64,000 nt of DNA from Parabacteroides hominis (GCF_014287585.1 NZ_JACOOJ010000001.1:124001-188000), one strand, 5' to 3'. Positions 45,401 through 54,878 are shown, counted from the stretch's first letter. The notes: generated by a model not told the origin, from the sequence alone. Translations and numbers: made by a program.

Positions 45401-48400
45401 GCATCGAAAGCCGAACGAAACCTATCGAGTTGCAAACCGACAGCCGCAGCCTCTTCCGGCAAGCCGAGCAGCGTCAGGACTTTTTGCATTCCCGTCAAGC
45501 CGCGATAAGCCTGCAAATTGACATAGGCATCTTTATGGCCGAAAGCGAAGTCGTCCCACCAGTTGAGGCTTTCGCGCTTCGGGTCCATGTAATTCCCGTG
45601 GAAAGGGGATTCGAAAATACCGTCCCCATCCGTATCTGTCGCCAGAACACCACGTACGAGGCGACAAATTTCCTCCTGGTAACGGCGGACAAAAGCCCAG
45701 TCGTTCGTTGCCAGCAAGTAATCATAGAGGGAGATGAGCGTCACTTCGGTACTCTCCCACCCGTAATCCTTTATCCGGTCATTGTCGCCGATCCGTTCCC
45801 GCAAAGCGACTTCGATGGAGGTGCGCAAGGCTTCACGCATGGAGTAAGTGCCGGACAACGGCGGTGTGAAGGGAATCATATCCGCCTTAAACGCCAATGC
45901 CAGGTGACCGATGCCTTCGAGAAGGATATTGTCGCCCATCGTCTGATGAACAGGGTTGACGGTAAAAGCATTCTGCCAACAACGCTTCAACCCGTCAAAC
46001 CGGGAATCCGAGAAGTCGCAGCCGGGAATCTGCGGATAGTTTTCTTCTAAGACCGTAAAGGTGAGTCCGGCCTCTTTCAGCGGTCTGTCCGTATGAAAAG
46101 AGAGGATAACCGAACCCATGTGGATCGATTTACGCCAGACATGCCCTCCCCGGTTGAACGGACCGAGCAATAGCCCGGTATTCTCGTAATCGGGAACAAA
46201 ATGTTCCTGTAGATAGACTTCCGGAACATCAGCCTCCACTTTCACCAGTCCGCAGTCGGGGAAATGCAAAACGGCAGGGAGACGGAAAGACGCCTTTACG
46301 ATCCTGGGGGTAAAGGGTGTAACCGGCGTGTCATATTGTGCGGACGGTTCCTGGGTTGTTTTTCCGGCCCATACGGAAACGGGCGATATATCCGGAGCGG
46401 TATGAATGCGAAAAAACTCACCTTCGATACCTTCCGAACGGCTCCGGACAGAAACATTGAACTTACGGTCACCGGAAGGAGACACCATGCAGTCCATCCG
46501 GCCTCCTTCCGTGAAAGGGACATCTTCATAAACGGTCTTCCAGCCATCGCAAACGGCAGGCGAAGCCATACCGAAAGAACTTTCTCCCCTTCCGACCAGG
46601 CAACCTCCCTTGCCCGGACGAAGCAAGGACTTATCCTGATAACGCCGGTTTCTTCCACCCGACTCGACGTTGAAGTAGGACATCATCGGAAAATCTTTTG
46701 CCCAGGAAAGAGCATAATACGGGGAGAGATAGGTGATAAAATCGCCCGACATATCCACCTTTACCAAAGGAGCCTCTTCTTCCGGACGATCCACAACGAT
46801 AAAGACAGGACGTTCGCTTACGGCCACCTCTACGACTCCATCCTTCACGGGGAGCACCTCCTTCACTCCAAAATCTTTCTTATCTTCAAGAGTGATCCGA
46901 AGAACTTCCCGGACAGACGGATAGTCGAGGCGAAGCAGGTAGCGGTCTTTCCGTGTCCCATCGCTTGTCGGACACCAAAGGGCATAGGCCAGCTTTCCCG
47001 TATTCCGGTCTTTATAGCGATAGATACGGACATCCTTATCGCCGGAAGGAGATTCGGTATCGAACACCATGCCGGCAAGAGCCGTCTTCATGGTCTTCAC
47101 ATAATACCAGGAAGGTTTATACTCACCGTCCACCGTAAAGAATCCACAGCTCCCATACACACCTAAGGTATATCCTTTTATATCGTTGGCAAGGAACATC
47201 ATCATCCGGTCCAGTCCGGCAGCCGAACCGGCCAGGAAAGCTCTGACGAGCCATTGTCCCTGTATCTCGTTCATCGTGATACCATCGGGATAGCGCTTAT
47301 GCCCTTTTGCCGCGGACTGGTAGGTGTTCGGATCGGTATCCCAACCGATTTCGGTGAGCCAGATCTCCTTGTCGGGAAGATTGGCGTTCCGCCATTTCAC
47401 CAGCTTCTCTAATTTCTCCTTCAAGCCGTCTTCCTCAGGGCTGATCCCATAAGCGATTTCCTTGGGATGTTGCCTGCCGCGCGTGTTACAGTAGTGATGC
47501 ACATTGATGACATCGGCAGGAAAGGAGCCGTTGCGGTAGTAGTCGGACCACAGTTTCATCGCCTGTATATAACTAAGGGACAAACCGGCCAGACCACCGA
47601 ACACAAACTTCATATCCGGGTCAGCCTGTTTCACGCCAAAACCCTCTCCCATCGTCCCCAAATGCCCGTCATACGAAGCACTGCAAAAGGCGGAAAAGAC
47701 ATAAGGATTGAAATGCTCCTGCGGATCGCCCCATTCCCGGTTCCCTTCGTTCCAGTTCTCAAAATAACGGATCAGGCCGAGGCCGCTCTTCTTCGGAGCA
47801 GCTTCGGTAGTGCGCAACAGGCGGTCGGGGATCTTTCGAGAACCGTAGCGTGCAGCATACTGGAAAGAGTAATCGGCCATGACGCGATAGGTCTCCGGCT
47901 TCGTGGGGTCACCCCCGAAAGCGGGGATGCGTTCGCCCTCGTTTTTAGCGTCGACGTGGCGGTGTATGCAAGGAATGCAATCGACACCCATGTCTTTCAG
48001 TTTGCGGTAATAGTCATCGCTGTTACCATCCCGCAAGGTCTCCCATGAAACAGGTGTTTGAAGATCCGTCACGCCATTCCACCCCCAAGGGCGGTATTCA
48101 CGGACGCAGCCTACGGCTTCGTGTGCCTTGTCGGGCGTATCGATATAGGCATTCATACCGATGAAAAGATCCATCGGACAGGGATCGGGACGCTTACCGA
48201 CCGACTTCACAACAGGCTCGACCGCTCCATCCGGCTCCCCTTCTATCAAAACCTCGTTGATAGCCAGGTCACAATTCTCCGGATACCGGCCATCCAGATT
48301 ACACATGACTGTCGCGTTCTTCTGCAACCGGATATAGCGTGTCCTCAGCGGACAGTTTATCTTCACCCACTTCCCCGTATTACGGAGAGGTTGCACCACC

Positions 48401-48759
48401 GAGTCACACCATTCAAAAGGCCGCCCGCCCGAAACCTTCAGGTAGCCGCCTTCCACCCGGTAGGATTTCGGGGCGTCGAACACATAAACGGCTTCGATAC
48501 GGTACATCCGTTTCAGGTCAATGACCAGTCCTGCCGGCCAACAGTTCACATTGCCCGAAGTCATCCAACGGGTGACAGGGGTTTTATTCAAATCCTGCTC
48601 GTCGAACCAGGACATAAACTCGCCGGACCCGGATTCGTCCGTTACCATCTCTTCCGTTATCCTTATGACCGAAGCATATACCCGGAAACCCGGTAGGAAA
48701 ACAGGATACAACAAGGTTGCTATTATTAGGAATAATCGTATATACATTGGTTTTTTCAA
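42430..48759 (-). CDS. 2109-residue multi-domain glycoside hydrolase fusion
   Basis: Signal peptide (about 1-29), then a discoidin-like carbohydrate-binding region (about 35-175). About 190-560 is a clan-A-type TIM barrel with candidate acid/base Glu in YFENWNEGNREW (about 338) and nucleophile in IWLTEIGWDTDP (about 470). About 680-900 is beta-rich. About 910-1295 is an (alpha/alpha) toroid glycosidase (NILLEGIGHLALAF; DYGWESTEVTLISLYDYLLA; SLNWWDDFAFGHKDAYVNLQ). About 1315-1890 is a complete GH2 enzyme: SFDDSSWRTLTLPHDFSIE, acid/base Glu in IIWSIGNEIYE (about 1719), nucleophile in VGTESFPLE (about 1801). The C-terminus (about 1925-2100) is DUF4982/Ig-like. It ends the PUL and lies 16 bases after the deacetylase gene. 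The frame is intact throughout. Confidence 0.88.
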   Translation of the reverse strand: MKKPMYIRLFLIIATLLYPVFLPGFRVYASVIRITEEMVTDESGSGEFMSWFDEQDLNKTPVTRWMTSGNVNCWPAGLVIDLKRMYRIEAVYVFDAPKSYRVEGGYLKVSGGRPFEWCDSVVQPLRNTGKWVKINCPLRTRYIRLQKNATVMCNLDGRYPENCDLAINEVLIEGEPDGAVEPVVKSVGKRPDPCPMDLFIGMNAYIDTPDKAHEAVGCVREYRPWGWNGVTDLQTPVSWETLRDGNSDDYYRKLKDMGVDCIPCIHRHVDAKNEGERIPAFGGDPTKPETYRVMADYSFQYAARYGSRKIPDRLLRTTEAAPKKSGLGLIRYFENWNEGNREWGDPQEHFNPYVFSAFCSASYDGHLGTMGEGFGVKQADPDMKFVFGGLAGLSLSYIQAMKLWSDYYRNGSFPADVINVHHYCNTRGRQHPKEIAYGISPEEDGLKEKLEKLVKWRNANLPDKEIWLTEIGWDTDPNTYQSAAKGHKRYPDGITMNEIQGQWLVRAFLAGSAAGLDRMMMFLANDIKGYTLGVYGSCGFFTVDGEYKPSWYYVKTMKTALAGMVFDTESPSGDKDVRIYRYKDRNTGKLAYALWCPTSDGTRKDRYLLRLDYPSVREVLRITLEDKKDFGVKEVLPVKDGVVEVAVSERPVFIVVDRPEEEAPLVKVDMSGDFITYLSPYYALSWAKDFPMMSYFNVESGGRNRRYQDKSLLRPGKGGCLVGRGESSFGMASPAVCDGWKTVYEDVPFTEGGRMDCMVSPSGDRKFNVSVRSRSEGIEGEFFRIHTAPDISPVSVWAGKTTQEPSAQYDTPVTPFTPRIVKASFRLPAVLHFPDCGLVKVEADVPEVYLQEHFVPDYENTGLLLGPFNRGGHVWRKSIHMGSVILSFHTDRPLKEAGLTFTVLEENYPQIPGCDFSDSRFDGLKRCWQNAFTVNPVHQTMGDNILLEGIGHLALAFKADMIPFTPPLSGTYSMREALRTSIEVALRERIGDNDRIKDYGWESTEVTLISLYDYLLATNDWAFVRRYQEEICRLVRGVLATDTDGDGIFESPFHGNYMDPKRESLNWWDDFAFGHKDAYVNLQAYRGLTGMQKVLTLLGLPEEAAAVGLQLDRFRSAFDATFYNPHTGMYAGWVSRDGRMHDYQFTFISSMAINEGLVAGKRARRILRKMLKKLEEEGYDYVYGIPGPLVPVAKEDKGSWEEMTRWGRYENGGLCGQAAYHFIQALYNAGMRSEADKILFTMMATYEREYTHSGVFPGYLQSVDWRTKGGAPTGYNYLADNYYFLLAAVTGHYGIEYPELKAPSTDPAYAAALYADRLFDEGWKFCEEAPADALDVSFDDSSWRTLTLPHDFSIERRYPDNGNSAGPFVKGLKDSISTGNLPGGTGWYRKRFTLDEWTSRQRVGVCFDGVMERSDVWINGHHLGFHPNGYMPFSYDLTPFLNPAGKENVMVVRAFNPGDNSRWYPGSGIYRHVRLTVSGNLFIPDEEVQVQTPVVTPGQAKVEIILPVRNRMAVEAGVTVRLTLVRPDGTAIVTKECSGNVAAGGSHTFRLSADVGQPELWSVDHPDLYEAHVRLVSAGEITDYYRTTFGIRSLEFSVGRGFLLNGSPVKLKGACLHHDNGLLGAAAYDGAEERKVRLLKENGFNAVRTSHNPPSRQFLDACDRLGMLVIDEAFDMWEHPKRDQDYHLFFPEHAVSDMAAFVKRDRNHPSVIIWSIGNEIYERADTAGLRIGRELVSVVKSLDATRPVTQAICAFWEQKGRAWEESAPAYALLDLGGYNYETKQYLSDHKAYPDRIMVGTESFPLETLENWKAANLYPFVLGDFVWTGMDYIGEVGIGNFSYVDDDRPYSTPTRSWPWFLSNCGDLDMNGGKKPQSLFRDVVWGRSELELLVHAPVPAGKREVLSKWGWPDEHPHWNWKGHEGETLTVRAYSRCDSVRLYLNGECLGTKIVSARLAADFEVPFSVGCLMAVGIRDGREVAHKSLQTTGRPCRLVLLPEKQIVSADPNDLAYVKVCVADEEGRIVPDATVRLKMTVEGDGILLASGNAAPDDMRSFRNPACSTHQGKCLAILQPGTKSGTMLLKVVAEGMPAVETEIRIASVKYEPAFIH

Positions 48760-48775
48760 GATTAAAAACAGAATT

Positions 48776-49576
48776 CTACTTTTTCGCTTGAGCAGCTACA
48801 TAATCGAGCACTTCAGAGAATGTTCCAACCCAAATTTCGTCGGAATGGGCAGCCAAAAAGTCTACCAACTTCTGATGTTCGGCAGCATCGACCGTCAGGT
48901 AATCGCCTCCTACACCGTGGAATACGATAATCCCTAATCCATGTTTGTCGAGTGCATCCTGTACATACCGGATCAGATCACCGGCCTTGCATCCGGTCAT
49001 TGCGGGCAGGGTCGGGATCAGGGCGAAATTCAGCGTCTTCGCATCAGCTACCACATGGCGACCGGCCGCTCCACGGCAATACTTAACCAGCCCGGAGTCC
49101 AGCAGGGGTTGGGAATAGTCTTCTCCGCCGGCAACACTCTGCCCGCAGGGATAAGCATAAGCATGCTCTTTTTTTCCGTCAATGGCATACAGGAAACTGT
49201 TCATCATTCCGATCTCCGTGAGCATATCTTTCACCGAATAACATTCGAGCGAGCGGCAAAGAGAAGAGGAGGACGTTTCGACCGTCCCGGCAAGGCAGGG
49301 ATGGAAGAGGCTGTGATTGCCCAATTCGTGTCCACGCTTGCTGGCTTCGCGCCACTCCGGGACATCGCTGTCTTTCACAACTTGTCCGTAGAGAAAGAAA
49401 GTCCCCCGGAAGTTTTTGGCCTCCAACTGGGGCATAACGATGTCGCGCTGGGATTTCAGCCCGTCGTCGTAAGTCAATACAATGGCAGCCTTTTTACCGT
49501 CCGGCCAGGAGATTTGTGCCTGCATCCCGCATAGGGGCAGGCAGATAAGCAAGAGGAATAAAATCGTTTTATTCAT
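48776..49576 (-). CDS. NodB-type polysaccharide deacetylase
   Basis: 266 residues with a signal peptide (FLLLICLPLCGMQAQ). The NodB domain has the Asp-Asp motif VLTYDDGLKSQ, the metal-binding histidines in ELGNHSLFHP (H-x3-H), and a late histidine in IIVFHGVGGDYL. It should remove N- or O-acetyl groups from a glycan in the periplasm or at the surface. It is directly upstream of the giant glycosidase and downstream of SusD, so the target glycan is probably acetylated. A weak TACATTTA box near 49609 could give it a secondary promoter. Confidence 0.85.
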   Translation of the reverse strand: MNKTILFLLLICLPLCGMQAQISWPDGKKAAIVLTYDDGLKSQRDIVMPQLEAKNFRGTFFLYGQVVKDSDVPEWREASKRGHELGNHSLFHPCLAGTVETSSSSLCRSLECYSVKDMLTEIGMMNSFLYAIDGKKEHAYAYPCGQSVAGGEDYSQPLLDSGLVKYCRGAAGRHVVADAKTLNFALIPTLPAMTGCKAGDLIRYVQDALDKHGLGIIVFHGVGGDYLTVDAAEHQKLVDFLAAHSDEIWVGTFSEVLDYVAAQAKK

Positions 49577-49659
49577 AATTGTAACGTTTACAGGAATTTC
49601 TCCCTAAATGTAATCAGGTTTATCGGGATGAGCCACCCCGACAGCATCTTTTAACGCTA

Positions 49660-49900
49660 AAAAGTGGCGGCGGGAGCCTCGACAGCATGCCTGCAAAAGA
49701 AAAGGTGCTCGCGAGAAGCTCGACAGCTTGTTTTTCTGAAAAAATGTCCCGGCGAGAGCCTCGACAGCATGCCGGCGAAAGAAAAGACGCTCGCGAGAAG
49801 CTCGACAGCTTGTTTTTCTGAAAAAACGTCCTGGCGAGCCTCCCGACAGCATGCCGACAAAAGAAAAGGTGCTCGCGAGAAGCTCGACAGCATGTTTTCT
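49660..49900. repeat. 82-bp tandem array made of two 41-bp half-units
   Basis: GCGAGAAGCTCGACAG recurs at 49711, 49793 and 49875 (period 82). Halfway between are related copies, GGCGAGAGCCTCGACAG and GGCGAGCCTCCCGACAG, so the true step is about 41. Spacers alternate between AAAGAAAAG(G/A)(T/C)GCTC and TTGTTTTTCTGAAAAAA types. The last copy touches the SusD stop codon at 49904. It separates susD from the deacetylase gene in an otherwise compact operon. Confidence 0.88.
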
Positions 49901-49903
49901 CTA

Positions 49904-51397
49904 TCAATCACCCAGCGAGGGGTTCAGCAAGACTTCCGTATAAGGAATCGGAGCGAAATATTTGCTCTTGTCGATTGTTCCTTGCGGTTTCAGGTCACCT
50001 GCATCCTTATATTGGTTCATTTCCTCGACCTTCCCCGTACGGACAAGATCGAACCAGCGGCAATATTCGCCACAGAACTCCCATCCCTTCTCATCGATCA
50101 CGGCATCCCGGAAAGCAGTCTGGTTCAGTCCAGCCGGCAAGTCTTCCAACCCGGCACGGCGGCGAACTTTATTCACACAATCGTAAGCCATCGCATTCGG
50201 CGCCCCATCCGCCATCGTTTGCGCTTCGGCATAGATCAGCAGGATTTCAGCGAAACGCAGGTAGTTGAGATCCCGGCCGCCCATGTGGTCACTACCGCTA
50301 TAGTTCGGTTCGTTCGGAACCATCCCGTCACGGTATTTGGCCAGGAACGGATGCTTGAACGTACTTTCCTGCCACGGTGTTTTCTTGCCATCGTCCCGTC
50401 CAGTGAAAACCGTCAGATAAGTTGCATCCTTGCGCGGCCCTTCCGGGAAGCGGTTGAAGAAACCGATCTCACAGAAAACCTGATCCCAGCCATTTTCCTC
50501 GCTCGGTTGCGTGTTCAATCCTGTGAACGTGTTCATATTCTGGTTTCCGCAATCATTAAAGTTACAAAAGATTATCGCCCACAGTATCTCCGGGTTCCCA
50601 TCCGAATTCCATTTCCACAAATCGGCATAATTTTCCAGCAGATAATACAGGCCACTGTCGATCACATCCTTTGCCTCCTGTGCAGCCAAAGCATATTTAT
50701 CCGTTTCATTTAACGGATAACCGGCCATCATCAGATAGACCTGTGCCAATATGCCTTTGGCCGAGATTTTGCACGGGCGTCCGACACTGGACGGAAGATC
50801 GGCGGAAAGGTTGTCTACAGCATATTGCAAATCTTCAATGATCTGCGTATAGATCTCTTTGAGCGAAGATTTAGGCAATTTATAATTCATGCTATTATCC
50901 AATTGCAGCGGAATCTCGCCGAAAACCCGGACCATCCAGAAGTAAGACCAGGCACGCAAGAAGCAGGCCTCCGCTTTCGCCTTCGTCTTTGCTGACTCTG
51001 AAATAGGCATCTTATCGACATTGTTCAATAGATTATTGGCTGCAAATATGACCCGATAAGGAGCCGTCCACGAAGCGGCCTTCAGACCTCCATTGGTAGA
51101 GGATGGATTGAAAGTATCGAATTGGACATAATCCGGTTTCCCCGCCTGAGAAGTCAAATCGTCCGCTCCCATCAGGGGAACCCATATATTGGTATGTCCC
51201 AATCCTCCCCAACGATTGGAAGCCAACTGTGCATACACACCCGTCAGCGCGGCATCCAAATCTTCTTCTGTAGAGAAATAGGAATCTGCCACCAACGTCC
51301 CCGCCGGATTTTCATCCAAACTCTGGCAACCGCCCAACAAACCCAGAAAGATTACTCCTCCGAGAATAGATGAAACTATATATTTTAATGTACTCAT
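49904..51397 (-). CDS. SusD/RagB-family surface glycan-binding lipoprotein
   Basis: 497 residues. The lipoprotein signal ends GLLGGCQSLDENP (Cys about 24). The SusD helical TPR scaffold is shown by STEEDLDAALTGVYAQLAS, EACFLRAWSYFWMVRVFGEI and AEILLIYAEAQTMADGAPNA; NKVRRRAGLEDLPAGL is a typical late SusD motif. It sits on the outer membrane as the lid of the SusC channel. The spacing to susC is 25 bases. The glycan bound is not readable from sequence. Confidence 0.95.
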   Translation of the reverse strand: MSTLKYIVSSILGGVIFLGLLGGCQSLDENPAGTLVADSYFSTEEDLDAALTGVYAQLASNRWGGLGHTNIWVPLMGADDLTSQAGKPDYVQFDTFNPSSTNGGLKAASWTAPYRVIFAANNLLNNVDKMPISESAKTKAKAEACFLRAWSYFWMVRVFGEIPLQLDNSMNYKLPKSSLKEIYTQIIEDLQYAVDNLSADLPSSVGRPCKISAKGILAQVYLMMAGYPLNETDKYALAAQEAKDVIDSGLYYLLENYADLWKWNSDGNPEILWAIIFCNFNDCGNQNMNTFTGLNTQPSEENGWDQVFCEIGFFNRFPEGPRKDATYLTVFTGRDDGKKTPWQESTFKHPFLAKYRDGMVPNEPNYSGSDHMGGRDLNYLRFAEILLIYAEAQTMADGAPNAMAYDCVNKVRRRAGLEDLPAGLNQTAFRDAVIDEKGWEFCGEYCRWFDLVRTGKVEEMNQYKDAGDLKPQGTIDKSKYFAPIPYTEVLLNPSLGD

Positions 51398-51422
51398 ATC
51401 TCAATATTTTAAAGTTGATTTA

Positions 51423-54400
51423 TTAAAATGCAAACTTGACACCGACCATAAACGAACGGATAGCCGGATAGCCGGAAGCATCATATCCAAATGCCGTATC
51501 ACTACTGCCACTTGTATTGGATTCCGGGTTGTATCCGGAATATTTCGTAATCGTAAACAGATTCTGTGCACTGACATACAGCTTGGCTTCCTGCACGAAT
51601 GTATTACGTTTCAACTGGTTGAAAGTATAGCCTAACGTCAGGTTGCTCAAACGCAAGTAACTGCCGTTTTCAAGCCAGCGATCCGACTGTTCTTCATTCC
51701 GGTTGGAATTGCTGAATTCGGGATAACCGGAGTTTTCATTTGCCGGGCTCCAACGATCCAACACGGCTACATCAGTAGGGACATAGCCTGTATTCATTGT
51801 GGCACGCGTGAAATTCCAGATATCATTTCCCTGCACTCCATTGAACAATAAATTCAAATCCCAGTTCTTATAAGAGACGGTCGTGTTCCAGGAATAGGTG
51901 AACTTTGGCAAAGCATTGCCGATCACGGTCATATCTTCGCCGTTTATCGTATGATCGCCGTTCAGATCGGCGAACTTGCTATCGCCTGGGACGGCTCCGT
52001 ATTTGGCGGCTTCTTCCGCCTCGGCGCTCTTCCAGGTTCCCAAATAAGTATATCCGTACATTTGCCCGATAGGCTTATCCACTTGCAGAACCGAATATCC
52101 GGAATATTTACGGGAACCGTAACTCGAATTCACAAATATCTCTTCCTCTTCTCCCATATCTAATACCTTATTGCGATTCAAACTAAATGTAGCGCTTGTC
52201 TCCACAAACCAGTCCTTGTTATCGACCAGGATGCCGCTCAGCATAAACTCCCATCCTTTATTCCGCATGGAACCGACATTCTTCAAAACCGAGCCGCCGT
52301 ACAGGTAATCCGGGACAGATACATTAAACAGCAAATCGACTGTTTTCTTGTAATAATAATCCACCGTACCACTCAACCGACCATTCAATACGGCAAAATC
52401 CAAGCCGACATTCGTCTGTTGGGTCGTCTCCCATTTCAGGTCTTTGTTGGTCGCAGTAGATGGAGCGACACCTATTGAAGTCGATGTATTATCAAAATGA
52501 TAATTCATCCCCTGCCCGTTTCCACTCGACATTTTCTGCAATGTGGCATAAGGGTTGATAGCCTGGCTTCCGACATGCCCGTAGCTTCCGCGCAATTTCA
52601 AATTCCGGAAAATATTCAAATCCTTAATAAACGGCTCGTCCGACAGCCTCCAAGCAACTGCTCCGGAGGGGAAATAACCGTATTTATTGCCTTTGGCAAA
52701 CTTAGACGAACCGTCTATACGCATAGATGCCGTGAACAAGTAGCGATCCAGCAAAGTATAGTTGACACGCCCCAAATAGGATTGCAGCGACCATTCCGTG
52801 TAACCGCTGGATGCAGTCTGGTTGGCTCCCAATCCCAAATTATTCACTCCTAAAGAAATAGTCGAGAAACCGGTTACATACGCGCCCAACTGACGGTTGA
52901 TATACTTCTGTTGCTCATATACCAATGTCGCATCCAATTTATGGATTTCATTGAACGTTTTGGAATAAGACAGTTGGTTCGTGTTCTGATAGGAAACGAC
53001 CATCCCGTCATACGCCTGGGCAATAGCCGTCGTTACAGAAGCGTTTTTATTATTCAAATCCAACGAAGTGCTTTTGGTTGAGATCAGATTCGCTCCTCCA
53101 CTTACAGATAGTTTCAATCCGTCGATAATCGTCCAGTTCAACTGCAGGTTTGCCAATATCTTAAAGCCGTATCCGTCTTCATCGCCATTATTCAACAGCC
53201 AAACAGGGTTCGAGCCGACATTTCCATACGTTCCGCCGGGGGTTTCATATTTCCCGTTTTCATCAAAGATCGGATAATCGGGCGGATATAACAAAGCGGC
53301 ACTTACCGGATGGCCATTATAAGTTGCAGTATTCAGGTTCTTCGATTCATAATAATTTCCGTTCAGGTTAAACACTATATCAAAGTTGTCTCTGATCTTG
53401 GAATCGATATTACCCGTAAAACCGTACTTCTTATGGAAAGAATTTACAACAACCCCTTCCTGGTTGACGTAAGAAGCAGACAAATAGTATTTGATTTTGC
53501 TCTGTCCGCCGCTAATAGCCAACTGATGGTTTTGTGAAACAGCCGAGCGCAAGACTTCGTCCTGCCAATTGATGCCTTTTCCCGTAGCAGCCAATTCCGT
53601 ATCCGAATAATAAGGATCATTGCCAAGTGCCACCAACCGCTCGTTGAATACCGTCCTATACTGGGTTGCATCCAACACTTTCAGTTTACGGAAAGGTTGG
53701 TCGAAGCTGACAAAACCATTGTATTCAACCTTCATCTCACCTTCTTTGGCAGACTTCGTCGTAATCAATACTACCCCATTCGACCCTTGCGATCCGTACA
53801 TGGAAGTCGCCGAAGCATCTTTCAATATCGTAATCGATTCGATATCGTTCGGGTTAAGCATCGAATAATCGGCCCCCAGAAAACCATCCACGACATAGAG
53901 CGGATCGTTGCTACCGTTCACAGAATTGGTTCCACGAATACGAATCCTCATATTAGTTCCCGGAGCACCGTTTGTCTGAGTGATCTGAACACCTGGAGCC
54001 TTGCCACGCAACGCCTCTTCCACCCGAAGCACCGGCTGGCGGGAAACATCGTCAAGGGAAACAGAAGAGACGGATCCGGTCAAATCGGCTTTCTTCGTCA
54101 CGCCATAGCCGATTACCACGACATCAGACAGGGCTACGGCATCCTCTTTCAAAATAACATTGATAACCGTATTCCCTTTCACGGTTATCTCCTGGGATTC
54201 CATACCGATATAAGAGATCAGCAAAGTTGCGTTGGAAGGGACCTCCGCTAAGTTGAAACGGCCTTCTGCATCGGTTATAGTTCCGTTTGTCGTACCTTTG
54301 ACCGAGACATTGGCGCCAATGATAGGTTCGCTGTTTTCATCTACTACGCGTCCTCTCACATTTCGCACTGCTTCGGTTTGTTTGACCTGTTTAGGCAACA

Positions 54401-54716
54401 GGACGATTTGATGGTTATTGATTTCAAATTGCAGACCGGTAGGCTTCAACATACGGTCTACGGCCATCTCGATATCCAGATTGTTCGCCCGAAGGCTGAC
54501 TTGTTGCTTCAGGTCTGTTTTATCCACATCATAAAAGAAGGTATAATTACAGACGGCTTCCACTTTCTTAATCGCTTCCGATAAAGGGATTTTTGAAAAA
54601 GACACTGTTATTTTCTCGTTTGTACTATCGGCGTACACAGAAGATGAGACTAACAGCAGAAAAATAAAGGATATAAAAGACATCCTTTTTTTCAGTAAGA
54701 TCTTTGTATTATTCAT
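51423..54716 (-). CDS. SusC/RagA TonB-dependent glycan transporter with STN domain
   Basis: 1097 residues from ATG 54716 (MNNTKILLKKRMSFISFIFL), preferred over an upstream in-frame ATG at 54755 because a signal peptide follows. An STN domain (ISVSFSKIPLSEAIKKVEA-like, about 35-90) receives the FecR signal. Next come a carboxypeptidase-regulatory-like domain (VRGRVVDENSEPIIGANVSV), the plug (DVVVIGYGVTKKADLTGSVS) and a C-terminal barrel ending SFMVGVKFAF. The STN domain ties transport to the upstream FecR/sigma pair. It imports oligosaccharides with TonB energy. Confidence 0.95.
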   Translation of the reverse strand: MNNTKILLKKRMSFISFIFLLLVSSSVYADSTNEKITVSFSKIPLSEAIKKVEAVCNYTFFYDVDKTDLKQQVSLRANNLDIEMAVDRMLKPTGLQFEINNHQIVLLPKQVKQTEAVRNVRGRVVDENSEPIIGANVSVKGTTNGTITDAEGRFNLAEVPSNATLLISYIGMESQEITVKGNTVINVILKEDAVALSDVVVIGYGVTKKADLTGSVSSVSLDDVSRQPVLRVEEALRGKAPGVQITQTNGAPGTNMRIRIRGTNSVNGSNDPLYVVDGFLGADYSMLNPNDIESITILKDASATSMYGSQGSNGVVLITTKSAKEGEMKVEYNGFVSFDQPFRKLKVLDATQYRTVFNERLVALGNDPYYSDTELAATGKGINWQDEVLRSAVSQNHQLAISGGQSKIKYYLSASYVNQEGVVVNSFHKKYGFTGNIDSKIRDNFDIVFNLNGNYYESKNLNTATYNGHPVSAALLYPPDYPIFDENGKYETPGGTYGNVGSNPVWLLNNGDEDGYGFKILANLQLNWTIIDGLKLSVSGGANLISTKSTSLDLNNKNASVTTAIAQAYDGMVVSYQNTNQLSYSKTFNEIHKLDATLVYEQQKYINRQLGAYVTGFSTISLGVNNLGLGANQTASSGYTEWSLQSYLGRVNYTLLDRYLFTASMRIDGSSKFAKGNKYGYFPSGAVAWRLSDEPFIKDLNIFRNLKLRGSYGHVGSQAINPYATLQKMSSGNGQGMNYHFDNTSTSIGVAPSTATNKDLKWETTQQTNVGLDFAVLNGRLSGTVDYYYKKTVDLLFNVSVPDYLYGGSVLKNVGSMRNKGWEFMLSGILVDNKDWFVETSATFSLNRNKVLDMGEEEEIFVNSSYGSRKYSGYSVLQVDKPIGQMYGYTYLGTWKSAEAEEAAKYGAVPGDSKFADLNGDHTINGEDMTVIGNALPKFTYSWNTTVSYKNWDLNLLFNGVQGNDIWNFTRATMNTGYVPTDVAVLDRWSPANENSGYPEFSNSNRNEEQSDRWLENGSYLRLSNLTLGYTFNQLKRNTFVQEAKLYVSAQNLFTITKYSGYNPESNTSGSSDTAFGYDASGYPAIRSFMVGVKFAF

Positions 54717-54816
54717 ATCTTTGTGAAAATTTAAAGTTAACATTAAAGAGCTCAAATCGGACGACCAAATCAGAGACGAGCTCTCGGTGTTTTCTTGTGG
54801 GAGATTTTACTCCGCG

Positions 54817-54845
54817 TAAGGCATGGGCTCCCGTCCGTGCCTTAT
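54817..54845 (-). terminator. Hairpin between fecR and susC
   Basis: TAAGGCA and TGCCTTA form a 7-bp stem closing on a G/C-rich loop (TGGGCTCCCGTCCG), followed on the minus strand by T-poor sequence. It may attenuate read-through from the sigma-fecR operon into susC. Weak as an intrinsic terminator. Confidence 0.4.
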
Positions 54846-54878
54846 TTGTATTCTTCAATCCGTATTACTTCATAGGCT

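Noticed and set aside
44044..46050. 668-codon rightward frame opposite the giant glycosidase gene
   Set aside because: The minus-strand frame carries intact catalytic motifs over its whole length; the plus-strand frame is an antisense shadow with no recognisable domain.
49604..49911. Three overlapping leftward frames rich in SFSRAPFL/GMLSR repeats
   Set aside because: All are produced by the 82-bp array between susD and the deacetylase gene; no signal peptide or promoter.
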